Part shown: positions 11,461 to 22,358 of the stretch, piece after piece | How positions within the stretch are numbered: the stretch's first letter is position 1 | Layout of the letters: each line of letters opens with the position of its first letter | Assembly (NCBI GenBank): GCA_009739215.1 | Contig: VSJF01000004.1 | Span: 496,001-560,000, forward strand | From: Floccularia luteovirens | Lineage: Eukaryota > Basidiomycota > Agaricomycetes > Agaricales > Squamanitaceae | Reading direction: 5' to 3' | Length of the DNA stretch: 64,000 bases | Position numbers and translations under genes: made by a program | The notes under the pieces: model-generated | What the model saw: the letters and a program-made list of their open reading frames with translations, nothing else | What the model was told of the DNA's origin: nothing | Databases searched by the model: none

Positions 11461-12294
11461 CTAAGCAAGTAAGACTAAAAGAGCAGAAAACAAGGCAGTA
11501 TACGTCAAAATCTGCAAACTATGGGTGCTCGTTGCACCTAAAGATATAGAGGAACCACCACTGACACCAGTAGGTAATGAGGTAACCACTGAAGTTGGAA
11601 GGCTAATATCTGGTGGGGGTAGCGTGGAAATGGATGACCGACATTGTGGATTATTACCCGAATCATGGAAACAGGTTGAGTCAAGAGCTGATAAATCCAA
11701 TATTTAGTGATGTGCCAGTCATAAATGCATGGAACAAGGAACTCACGACAACAGAAATCATCGTTGGAACATTTAACATAACCAGGGTTAGTGCATTCAC
11801 CACTTAGTCCATCACATGTCTCGCCAAGAGGGCAGCATCCCTTTTGGCCAGAGGCGCTAATCCAACAGCTATAACTAATGAAAACACTATATGTTAGATG
11901 GCACATCCATGATAGTTAAGGATTGGTACTTGCCCTGGATCACAACACCCGCCATCTGACAATAAAAAAATCTGAGAACTTCGTGCATTCAGTGGAGGAC
12001 TTGGAAATTACCATCACAGCACTGTCCATCGCAGCAGTTGCCATCCGAGCATTCACTGAAGCCAAAGGGGCAGGATTGCCGAACTTGCAACAGACCATCC
12101 AGAACACCACGCCACTCTTCTTTTATAGTAGGGACTAGTAGTCTGTCGACGTGAGGCCTGAAAAGAGCGTTGGGTACACTCGAGTTATTAACCACGAAAC
12201 TTCCACCAGGCACTTCAATGTGGGGATTTGCAACAGCACCTAGGGTGGAAAGCCATAAAGTGGCTATAAGCAGGATATCTCTTCTGTTCGTCAT
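11461..12294 (-). CDS. Secreted Cys-rich, probably GPI-anchored protein (paralog B)
   Basis: Four exons on the minus strand (12012-12294, 11934-11955, 11747-11874, 11461-11687) join to 219 aa. The layout is that of paralog A: signal peptide (RRDILLIATLWLSTLGAVA), IEVPGGSFVVN stretch, paired-cysteine region (QKGCCPLGETCDG, NDDFCC) and a C-terminal GPI-type hydrophobic tail (ILTYTALFSALLVLLA). The proline/TTTKAADP linker present in A and C is almost entirely missing. The ATG at 12294 is chosen because it aligns with the starts of A and C; an earlier in-frame ATG at 12354 would bury the signal peptide. The same GC-AG intron follows the 22-nt exon (donor at 11933). Function unknown; a surface role is inferred from the signals. 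Confidence 0.7.
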
Positions 12295-13049
12295 GCTGTT
12301 GGAAAGTGGATGTTGATGAAACACCAAAGCATGTCGCATAGTTCTTATATGCAACCTGAAAGTGCGAGATGATAAAATCCCATGTCATGGATATCTCATG
12401 ATGATGAACGTCAATGGCAGGCTGTTGTGTGCTTCACTTTATTTTAAAACTGCTGTAGAGTTTAATACAGATTCTGGAAACAAGTCTCGATGTCGCTTCT
12501 GTAAGGAAATGATACATCTGGACATGAAGAAGGTAATCACTTCCAAAGCCGCATCTGAATGAATAGCTACCCGTGGTTGTGAAGAATTCCGGGGATGAAA
12601 TTTCCTTAGTGACAATTCTATCATGAAAGGTCTATTTCATCAGGCTGTATTAGTATCAAAATCGATACAGAATAAAGGAGTAACGGAACATTGTCCCATT
12701 CTTGGTATCTTCAAAGAATCTATATTAGCACCACCTTGATTGAGAGTGCTTTACCATAACTCTGGTCGTGATGGTGCGAAGAGTAATTGATTTAATGTTG
12801 TAAAAGAGAACCGTCTGGTAACAGTGAACAAAAACAGTTCTGTTTGGCTTGTCATGGGGATGCAGTGTATGTCAAAGAACTGTAAATATGCAAATAATTG
12901 AGTGAAAACTCACATAGGTATATGAAAATTTATCTGATATTGTTTATTCAAATCCGATACGATTCCTATCCAAGCAATAAAGGGGATATAAAATCATTTG
13001 TAACCTATTATTGTCAAAGTTGTTTCACACAAAGAGTGTGACAAACAAA
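12295..13049. other. 5' flank of Cys-rich gene B
   Basis: No gene seen. It is the diverged counterpart of the region upstream of gene A, ending at the junction with the second SPT3 pseudogene. Confidence 0.55.
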
Positions 13050-13830
13050 CATATCTTTTCTGTAGGTGAAAGAAGCTTGTCTGCAGTCCGAGTAATGCTG
13101 ATATTCTGCGCGGGTCATTTGTCGTGTAGCCTCATCAGCTTCCTATTCAAAGGATTTGGATATTCGTGAAAGTAGTTGAAAAGCTTATTTGCAGACACTG
13201 AATAGACGCCTTATGAGCTTCAATACCACCTTCATCCTCTTCATCATTAGATTGGTGCCCATCTGTCTCAGTACGAATGATTGTCCCGATTTCTTAGGGT
13301 AGCTTAATTGTGATCTTCTGTGATTTCGCAGTAAGTTTATCTGTGATGCCTTTATTCAACTGAGATTCACGGCAAATTAGAATAGACGAACCATCAGCCC
13401 TGTCTTCTAATGTTTCAACTTTGACTCCTCCACATGAATCCTTCGCATGCTTCCGGGCAGCTTTCTCTTGTCAAAGAGGTTCTTAGACGATTGACCTTCC
13501 CCCTATCATGCAGAATGAGAAAAATCATGTCCTCGGCCGACAAGTAATGTGCCCCACGGCGGGTAGCTAATACACGAGCTTGAACAATTTGTTACACCTG
13601 TCAGTTACTAAATTGAATAAGGTGTAATTGACCAACGAACCAGCTCAATTAATTGATATCTTCCATCTGAGCTGTGATCCTGCACTTCACCGAACACAAA
13701 CATCTTTGGAAAGTAAAGTATCAGTACGGACTTCCAGCTTTATCGTTCAGTCCCTTCTTCACACCAGAAATCTTGTAAGCTTAATTAGGGCTCCCTTTAG
13801 GATACTGATATTCTCAGTTAAGTTCCCGCC
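13050..13830 (-). pseudogene. SPT3 pseudogene 2 (exons 1-4, last exon absent)
   Basis: This segment follows SPT3 7810-8700 through the end of intron 4, exon 4, exon 3, exon 2 and exon 1. Decay is visible. The start codon is lost (genomic CAT of SPT3 is AAT here, near 13768). Exon 3 carries several small deletions, including loss of the GGDGGGG stretch. Exon 2 and the exon 1 end are shortened. The final exon encoding the second histone fold is not in the copy. Confidence 0.88.
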
Positions 13831-14074
13831 CCTTTGTTGTTGCGTGAGAGAACATTAATGTCGCGTGGTGGCACTTCTGTGGTGAGTATCAGAGGTACTG
13901 AGCAGAGTCCAAATTAGTCTAATATTGCGTGGGAACTTGGTACTCAGGCCTCAGGATTCGTGACAAAAATGCCATAAATGGGAGAATAAAAGTATTGTCC
14001 CCAAGTTGAAATTATGTATAAGTCGTCGTTATCATTACTGCAATCGAATTGAAAGAGAAGTAGAACAAACCATC

Positions 14075-15840
14075 CTAAGCAAGTAAGACTAAAAGAGCAG
14101 AAAACAAGGCCGTATACGTCAAAATCTGCAAATTATAGGTTCTCATTGCTCCTGAAGTTGTCGAAGAGTCACCACCGCTAGCAGCAGTGGGTAATGAAGT
14201 AACCACTGAACGTGAGGAGCTTGTTGCATTTGCAGGTTGAACCATACTAGTAACCAAATAGGTTATTAATTGGTCAATGTGGGGCACTTTATAAGAACTC
14301 ACAGGAAGTTGTTGAACTCAAAGAACCAGTTCTGATCTGAGGAGGACTGTCGCGGAAAGATAGCTTGACCGTAGACGTAGATCATGATATCCATGTCAAT
14401 CACAGTTGTTGTCGTTGTTATCACAGCATAACTGCAGTTACCAAGCCCACTGGAAATGATGTTGGTTTGGTCATACCGCTTGGTTTGTCCATTGATGATT
14501 ACATCAAAATACGTATTATATGATGCCATGTTCAAATAAACAGCAGATGCTGCAGACACAACATTTTAACTGAGTTAACATACGAAAATGGGGAAAGATT
14601 CCACTGACCTGAAGTAATCTGCAAGCTGAGAGAATGAGATGCACTTGTAGTTCGCCTCGAACTGATAGTGGAGTTGCACGACGAGACACCAGCGGCCCAA
14701 TTTGCTCCGGTATAGGTGATACGCGGGTCACTAGCAGCGATTCCCACCACCTTCGATCCTGGCGGGGGAGAAGGTACAGGAAGGGGTGCTGGCACAGAAG
14801 TCCTAACCGGTGCAGCACTCGATGACGAGGACGGAGAAGGTGGAAGGCTAGTACTTGGTGGGGGAGTGTCTTCCGAGGTTGGTAGCAGGGGATCCGCCGC
14901 TTTCGTTGTTGTAGTTTTCGGGGGTGGCGGCGGCGGAGGTGGTGGTGGGGAACTGGATGACCGACACTTCGGAGCATTATTTGAATCACGGAAACAGGTT
15001 GAGCCAGGAGCTGATGAATCCAATACTTAGTGACGTGCCAGTCAAAAATGCATGGAAAAGGAACTCACGACAACAGAAATCATCGTTGGAACATTTAACA
15101 TAACCCGAATTCGAACATTCACCACTTGGTCCGTCGCCACATACCTCGCCTAGAGGACAGCATCCCTTTTTGCCAGAGGAGGTAATCCAACAATTAAAAC
15201 TAACGAAGAATAATATATTAGACGGTACATTCACGGTAGTCAAGAATTGGTACTTGCGCTGCGCCACAACACCCACCACCTAATAATAGTCAATTAAGGA
15301 CCTCGTGCATTTGGTAAAGTTTGCTACCAACCTTTACAGCAGTTTGACCCTCCTGGACAACAAGAGACAGAGTCACATCCGTTTTCCGAGTCTTTGCAGC
15401 ATCCTAAGGTACGTTGGAGAAACTTTCAAGGACCAGTCTATTTATGACTTACCGCCTGCGTAGCACCAAGATCCGGCATTGCAACAGTAATCTTTCAAAT
15501 GCAAAAAAAATGAATCAGTAACTTTTCTTCAAAAGGTGACTAAGAGCTTACCAGAGCAGCACCGTCCACCAAGTGGACAGCAGCCACCATTCGTGCATGC
15601 ACCATAGCCAGTGGGGCAGGATTGCCGAGCTTGCAACAGACCATCCAGAACACCGCGGCGCTCTAATTGTGCAGGAGGGGCTAGTGGTCTATCGATATGA
15701 GGCCTGAGAAGAGTATTGGGTACAGCCAAGTCATTAACCACAAAAATTCCTCCAGGCACTTCAATGTCAAGATTTGCAACAGCACGCAGAGTATAAAGCC
15801 ATAAAGTAGCTACAGGCAGGATACCTCTCCTCTTTGACAT
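14075..15840 (-). CDS. Secreted Cys-rich protein with ectodomain, probably GPI-anchored (paralog C, full-length form)
   Basis: Eight exons on the minus strand (15552-15840, 15453-15491, 15332-15403, 15258-15279, 15069-15199, 14609-15010, 14303-14549, 14075-14246) join to 457 aa. Order: signal peptide; propeptide-like stretch ending ERRG; a long granulin-like region with many CC pairs (residues ~70-185, e.g. CCKDSENGCDSVSCCPGG); a proline run and TTTKAADP linker; and a ~130-residue domain (about 270-400) with DPRITYTGANW and later INGQTKRYDQ, resembling the beta-rich ectodomain common in agaricomycete membrane proteins. It ends with a Ser/Thr stretch and the GPI-type hydrophobic tail. All splice phases agree if the fourth intron uses a GC donor (at 15257). 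Function unknown. Paralogs A and B look like internally shortened versions. Confidence 0.75.
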
Positions 15841-16700
15841 GCTGTTAGCAGGCGGATGTTAAGGAACACCAAGCATGCCTCATAGGTTCTTATAGGTAGC
15901 CCTGAAAGCGCGCGATGATAAAAATCTCATGTCAGGGATGATAATGTACGTCAATAGCAGGCTGTCATGTGGTGGCTTCTTCACTTTATTTTAAACATTC
16001 AAAACTGTTGTTTCCGTTTTTGTACAGATTCTGGAAACAAGTCTCGACGTAGCTTCCGTCTTAATGTGAAGCAGGTAATTACTTCTTGTTTTTTTGTCAA
16101 GCATTGCCCGGGATTTAAAGCCATATCTGAATGATTAGCTACTTATGGTTGTGGATAATTCCAGGGATGAAGTTTCCTTAGTGACAATTCTATCCCGACA
16201 AGATCTATATCATCAGGCCGTGTTATGTAGTAAGTATAAAAACAAAACAGACCAAAGAAACAACAAAGCATTGCCCCAAGGTACCCTTCATTGAAACTAT
16301 ATTAGTAACATCCCGATTCAGAGTGCTTTACCAAGTCATTGGACGTGAGAAGTGAAGAGTAATTGTTTTTAATGCTGTGAAAGAGAATCATCTGTTTACT
16401 AGCTAGTAGCAAACAAAGTGAACCTAAATAGCTCCGCTGGGCTTGTAATGGGGATGCAGTGTGTCAGCTGGTCTTGGCACGTCAATGAACTGTAAAGGTG
16501 CAAGTGATTTAGTGGAATCTGACATAAGTAAATAAAATTTATCCGACATTATCGATTCAAATCCGATATGATTACTATCCACGCAACACTGTACGTAGAG
16601 AACACCGGCTTTAGTTATAATTCACATATCATGTTGATATTCAGCACAAGCAATATATATCAAATACAAAAATTTAAGAGCCACGCAAAATAACAACTTC
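15841..16700. other. 5' flank of Cys-rich gene C and 3' flank of the hydrolase gene
   Basis: No gene seen. The half nearer gene C (to ~16600) belongs to the repeated block. The last ~100 bp are AT-rich and likely hold the hydrolase 3' UTR. Confidence 0.5.
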
Positions 16701-17909
16701 CTACTTGGCATCAGTCAAAAACTCCAGAAGAGTATTGGTATATCTACCAGAGTTAGTGTCAACAACAACTGTCAAAAATTGTCAAAAAATATGCTTACTT
16801 ATCTGGTTCTTCGTACGCAGCGAGATGCGCAGAATTTGAGAACACAATCCATTTAACCCGGTCTACCAATTTAAAGAATGGATCTATGGTCTCGTGTTGT
16901 ACTTCATCGTATTCACCACTTGTAATTAAAGTGGGTACGCGGATATTGTGGAGTATACTCCTAATATCCCAAGTCTTAAGAGTCCCTACAGTGGTGAACT
17001 CCGAAGGACCCAACCTAGAGATGACATGATTATAACCTCGCTAAAAGCGATATAGAATGACGAACATGGTGTGATACACCGTAGGGTTTTTAAAAATGGC
17101 AGAGAAGGATGTCGTTACGTCTTCGGGCCATGGGTCTAAGCGGCATATGTGCTTTGCGTAGAAAGCACCTGCTAACTTTTGATACTCTTCGGATTCGGTG
17201 GTTCCGTCCGCTTCGTGCTTTCTGACCGTCTCAACATAGCCTTCAGGGAATTGTTCAAGAAGCCTATTGATTCCAGCCTGGTATAATGCTATAGAGGAAA
17301 GTGGACTAGCAAGTACTAATTTCTTCAATCCGTTCAGATGTTGGCGTCCAGGTGTGGCTGCGTATTGTGCACCAAGCATACCTTTAACAGGTGATATTCT
17401 AATTCAGTATATGTTCGTAGAAGATGACCGGAAATAATGATATTACCTCCCCAAGAGTGTCCCAGCAAAACAAAGTTATCCTGAATTCCGAGGTGTTTCA
17501 CCAAATTGTCAAGCTCGTCCATGAAGAGTTCAGGAGTCCAGAATTCTTTGGGAGCATCGGGAAGATGGGTAGATTGACCATTCCCAAGTTGATCGTATAT
17601 CACTATAGGTATCCTATATATGATAAGGATGTCGTGTTAATTGTAGGGTATAGGAGCACTCACTCTGCCGCTTCCCATAGAGACTTGTGTACTCTAGAAT
17701 ATTTCATACCAACATGAGTTCATTATTCGCAGAATAGGTTAATCACTTAATTACATCATGTATAGGCCAGTTGCTCCTGGACCCCCATGGAGTGTGACAA
17801 CAGGGGCACGTCCTGACTTGAGGTTTCCGACAACTTTATACCAGGTCTTGTACGTCTTTCCATCAACAACGAAATCAGCCAATCCAGATGTTTCTTCGGG
17901 AGCTCCCAT
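16701..17909 (-). CDS. Proline iminopeptidase-type alpha/beta hydrolase (peptidase S33)
   Basis: Six exons on the minus strand (17755-17909, 17664-17693, 17447-17613, 17066-17381, 16799-17014, 16701-16743) join to 308 aa. The S33 signature is clear: oxyanion HGGPGATG, then [18 protein letters not shown], the nucleophile elbow GHSWGG (Ser), GPSEF in the cap-to-core return, the acid in SGEYDEV and the histidine in [11 protein letters not shown]. No signal peptide, so cytosolic. The family includes proline iminopeptidases and L-amino-acid amidases that release N-terminal residues from small peptides or amides; the exact substrate cannot be told. The ATG at 17909 follows an in-frame stop. Length matches the family (~300 aa). 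The second exon is only 30 nt. Confidence 0.85.
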
Positions 17910-19750
17910 AGTAATGAGTTTCTACTTGTCGAGGTATGCTTTCTGGAGCGATGTATGGAGCCGTGTTGGACTTGGGATAATATATACTCTGCACGAAACC
18001 TGATAGCGTGTGTGGCTAATGAAAGCTTTATCAGCAGTTATCTGATCAGTGCACTAAAAATAGTAGATTTATATTACTCAGAGGCTATGAATTTATAAAT
18101 AAGAAGAGGGTGAAGGCGATGCTGCTGATCTATTCCGTGGCCATTTGTTATCATGTAATTGTGATGAAACATATACGAAATCTAACGTCAATCCCCTCTT
18201 GATTGGTATTGGGCTTGGATATATCCTACTTTTTGAAACCTGTGGTTGTCCTGCAGTGGCATTTACATAAATAGACGATATGGCTCGAGGCTATGACTTG
18301 GTAAAGTGTGGTGCTACTGACTTATGAGTCCATGGCTGTTTGTTTTGTAATTGTTATCAGGAATTTGTGATAAGACGATCCAACCTTCTAGAGGGAGTTA
18401 ATCTTCGAAGTATGGTTTGCATGCCGGTACTTACATAACCAGTCGTCGGAACTACATCGTCATGTTCCGGATGTTGAAGTGAATTATTTGCATTTTGCGA
18501 AATATTTTCTCTTTATAACTTAACTTCGAACAAGCGCCTTGGCTTGGCATCATAATCCTTCTCCTTTCTCTATGTAGTCTCATTACATATGGTTTGTCCA
18601 CATATCTATCAAAGCAGCAGTAGAGGAAGAGACCATAGGGAAAATGGTTGGAACTGACCTACCAGAAAAAAAGGGCCAAAGAAGGCGGCTCGACTTTCCG
18701 AGAGATGCGCTTGTCTCAAAATTAGCTGCACAGCGTATGCTATGATTTTGCAGAAGAATTAGATGGAAATGAGATTCCAGCGACTTCGACAAGGCTCGTA
18801 TGTACAGACATGATGTCTCTGTAAAATTGCAATGATCAGCTCGGAATCATCTTCATGCGCTGTCACGAAAATCATCCACACAAAGACCTTAGGCCTTTAG
18901 GTCCTATGGTGGGTAATTGTAACTTCTGTATACGGGGATACGCAGAACAAAAGTAATCTATAGTTGACGTAAAAATAGATTCATCGAAACCGCCGAGTGA
19001 CAGATCCGGACCTGTCCCATCATGATGAGAGCGCCCACTGGAGGATGTGATACGACGAGGTTAATCTTACAATTGAATTGGAGGATTCATGTTGGTGTGG
19101 TCTTTTGATGATACGAATGAATACGGACTGCCAGTAGACTTATTAACTCGTTGGTGAGAGACACATCAAACACACAGCTGTTGCCGAGCCAGTGTCGGGA
19201 CATCAGAATATTTGATGGCCAGGCCGCCGAATGTGGTCAACATTTTGTTTCACGAATGGGCGTGTCAGCAAACATATCAGCAATCACGGGTGTGAAATCC
19301 GTGATGTTAGGATCTTGCATCCGAACAGTGTAGTAGGAATTATATTAATTATATGCGCGAAATTTGCGATGCTGCGATGATATTTATCGCATTTAAAAAA
19401 TAATTTATAAATTGAGGTCTATTTATGCTGGTGATCAGATTGGTGCTATTCTTGTTTTTGCTGCGTTGTGAAGAAGTGAGCGCACTCAGGGTCGGTGAAA
19501 CGCATATATATTACGAACATGATTTAGTTGGTGCAGCCAAGTACATTGAGGGGAGCAGCTAATAGCTTTGGTGAAAGTAGAGAAGAGGATAGGAGAATGA
19601 GAGTTGAGAAAGGCGGAGAGGAGTAGTCAAAAGTTAGTGTATGTTGTGTTGTGTTTAGCAAAGAGTATGTAGTGTGACATGAGTGTGACATTGACCCTGT
19701 TTGGGCTTTCTCCTTCGATCCATCTGACTCAGCGGAAGTTGCACCTCCCA
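17910..19750. other. Intergenic, no gene recognised
   Basis: About 1.8 kb between the hydrolase start and the membrane-protein start. Only short ORFs with no family features. Two loosely similar stretches (around 18130-18165 and 18330-18360) share CCATG/TTTGTT/GTAATTGT words, possibly an old local duplication. The CT/TC-rich part near 19680-19830 may be leader of the next gene. Confidence 0.4.
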
Positions 19751-20939
19751 ATGGCACGATTATCCCCTGCAAGGTTGGCAATTTCTCGTTTTCCGGAACA
19801 ATTTATTCTAATTCTCTTTTTCTCCCCTTCCACAATGTACTTTTCACCTAGATCCGCCTCTCTCCTGATCACTCTCTTTGGTGTACTCACTAATTCGTCA
19901 ATCACTTTTCAAATCATATCTTCATGGCGGACGCTCAAGTGGGAACCAGAGAGTGAGTGGGAGATGTCCAGTGATAGTTGGAGGGTCGACGGGGTAAAAA
20001 TCATCTGGGCCCTTTTTTCTGCCTACTTCATCTCTGCTGCTGCAGTATGTGCGGTGGGCTTCCTCGGTGTTCTCAGGGTATGTCTCTCCTTGTCCTTCCT
20101 TTCCTTGTTAATCCCCTCACGCCATCCATGCCATCCAGAGCAAACTCTCTTATGTTCGCTTCTATCGAGACTATTCCATTGCGGACTTTTCATTTTCAAT
20201 GTTCTTCACCGCACTGGCTACGTTTGGAGCTTTCAGAAACTCGACCAGGGCTGGTTTGTGCGAAGAACTGTCGCACCATCCTGAGTTGTTACAAGGTATG
20301 CTAGAAACTGGCCTCAACTTGGAGAACTGCGAGCGCTGGTTAGAGCGTGCAGTGCTTGCATGTGTTGCGGTCATGTTTATTATCATGCTTATTCGCGTAA
20401 GTTCTACCTTTATCTCTATCTCATGTTGTGCTGAGACTTATTATGACTAGTTGCATTTCTTGCTTGCTATTTCTCATTACTATTCTCATCTATCGAAATA
20501 TCAACACCGTTTGCCACATCGCGAATCCTCTCCCTGTCATTCCTCAACAACACTTCATCGTATCTATCTTATCCCACGCCCGGCGCAGCCGATACCCGGG
20601 AATGTTGAATACGTGTACACGGCCGTACCACTTAACTCGCTACCCATTGACGTTCAAGCCAGTGCACAGGAGGCGTGGGTATCTGAGAGCAACCCGAAAT
20701 GGAACCGTCAATCACATTCGGGGTGGTTTTCTCCATTCCAATACGAGTCTTGGGTCTCATCTCCAAACGACCAGCAACCCCAGTCACAATGTGCGCCTTT
20801 GACAACGCGTCCGCATAGACACCATCACCACCGTCACCACCGTTCGGCAAGTTCGGACCAGACTGGTCTAATCCGTCTGTCAATAACGTCAAACGAGGGT
20901 CTTTTGCCATCATACAACAATAAGCAAGAAACCAGTTGA
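19751..20939 (+). CDS. Multi-span membrane protein of unknown function
   Basis: Three exons (19751-20077, 20139-20396, 20451-20939) join to 357 aa. I do not recognise a named family. Hydrophobic segments lie near residues 36-58 (SASLLITLFGVLTNSSI), 90-109 (FSAYFISAAAVCAVGFLGVL), the ADFSFSMFFTALATFGAF stretch after the first intron, and VLACVAVMFIIMLIR before the second, suggesting four transmembrane helices. Between helices 3 and 4 is a Cys-containing loop (LCEELSHHPELLQGM and CERWLERA). The C-terminal ~160 residues are polar with a His-rich run (RPHRHHHHRHHR) and probably cytosolic. The start is uncertain: ATG at 19679 or 19853 are alternatives in the same frame. Confidence 0.6.
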
Positions 20940-21933
20940 ACGGCTTAGATGTGTTGTTTCATTCTGATAATGTGGATCTGTATATCTATATTGATGGGCC
21001 CGGGGTAAATTATGGATAGCCAGTGGTTTATGGCTCATATCCTCTCCTTTTTCTTATTCTTTCCTCCCTTGTTTCCTGCATTGTGCATCTATACATTTAG
21101 TTTTGCGCGTTGTATCTCATTCAATTTGTTTAGCATGGGCATTCCAATGTTCAGGTGTGAACAAGCACTGGTATCGTATCATGAAAACGATGTAGTCGCA
21201 ACTCCCGGTTTTGATTTAGGGGCCTTGCTCGGCGCCCATGCATATGTCCGACGGAACTCTTTACTTGGCTTACGATCGTTGTACTATGTTTCACAAATTT
21301 CTCACTCAAATCTTATCCACCAAACCACAGTTATTTAATATTTATTCCCTGTATATACTGAGAGCTATATAGGAAAATATATCCACACGACATATTCATG
21401 TCTTCTTCCTTACCCCAAAGCCTGCTCCACCTGTTAATCGACTCTTTTTCGAACCATTGCTCCGCGCTTGCAGATTTGTAACTGCCATAAATTTTGATTG
21501 GCCTGTACCCCGGATTGTCACTGGCACTTTTCAAGTGGTTTTCAGTGGTTGAGAAGTATAGCTACATTTGGAAAGCTATTCACTAGGCCCGGATTCCTCC
21601 AAGTTCGAGATACTTACTTACCAGGAGATTCCATCCTTTATTATGAAGCGAGCTCCACTTGCTGGATGTGGGCGCGATGCTGAGATGAAGATCTAGGGAA
21701 TGTTTGATTTCCGAGTTTGTGCGGACTCTTTCATGAAAGAATATAGAAGATTTGGAGCTTTGAATTAGTGCACCTGAGACCCAGAAATCTGAATGACTTG
21801 TGGATATATAAACAGATCTGCTATGCTAAGAATAGTGATAGAAAACACTGGAAATACCGCAAACTAAAATGAATAACTATGGTCCTTTTGCTTTTGTTAA
21901 AACCAAACTGAAATAGGAGAAACCGGAATCTCT
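20940..21933. other. Intergenic, no gene recognised
   Basis: About 1 kb between two genes whose 3' ends both face this gap. Probably 3' UTRs of the membrane protein and of the small minus-strand gene. Short ORFs only. Confidence 0.4.
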
Positions 21934-22358
21934 TTATGCTCCGACCTCTAAGCTTTCAGCACCACCGGACTTCTTGACTTTTTTCTTAAAAGAGAACACA
22001 GGTGGACGCTCCGCATATTTGCGGAGCATCCGGATGAATTTGTTATTCGCCTGCGAATCGTGTTTGTCAGAGTCAAGTCCCCGGAAAGAACGAAGGAGCC
22101 TCTCCAGATCTTCAACAGATTCTGGCTTTGGCGCTGCTGGGTTCCCTCTGGGGTATATAGATTCATATGTGGGTACGGTGGACTGAGAGTATGGAGGTGG
22201 TGGAAATGCTCCTGAATAGGAAGTGTAGACACAATCTGGTCGAAATTGCATACGAGTAGAGAATGTATCTGTGCTGGGCGTGTATGGAGGAACAGTTCGA
22301 GAAAACATTGAGAAACGGTTCTGTCGTCGCCGGGTTGGTATATAACCAGGCCATTGAG
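21934..22358 (-). CDS. Small Pro/Tyr-rich protein, 5' end unresolved
   Basis: An open frame on the minus strand encodes at least 124 aa from the ATG at 22308. The frame continues upstream as AQWPGYIPTRRRQNRFSMFS to a good acceptor at ~22359, so a short first exon probably lies further right, which I could not place. The N-terminal half is Pro/Tyr-rich (PPYTPSTD, FPPPPYSQSTVPTYESIYP). The C-terminal half is helical and charged (SVEDLERLLRSFRGLDSDKH, KFIRMLRKYAERPPVFSFKKK). No signal peptide or membrane span. Function unknown. Confidence 0.45.

Larger units (their letters stand above)
10790..13050. repeat. Tandem block unit 2 (SPT3 fragment plus Cys-rich gene B)
   Basis: Second copy of the block, shortest at ~2.26 kb because of internal deletions in both the SPT3 portion and the Cys-rich gene. 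Its right end carries CACAAAGAGTGTGACAAACA at ~13025, immediately followed by SPT3 intron 4 sequence of unit 3, which marks the duplication junction. Confidence 0.85.
13050..16600. repeat. Tandem block unit 3 (SPT3 pseudogene plus Cys-rich gene C)
   Basis: Third and longest copy (~3.5 kb), carrying the most complete version of the Cys-rich gene. Similarity to the upstream flanks of units 1 and 2 fades near 16600 (last shared motif ATTCAAATCCGATA near 16555). Confidence 0.8.

Noticed and set aside
19524..19781. Minus-strand 85-aa ORF in the promoter of the membrane-protein gene
   Set aside because: No signal, motif or intron support, and it overlaps the start region of the plus-strand gene.
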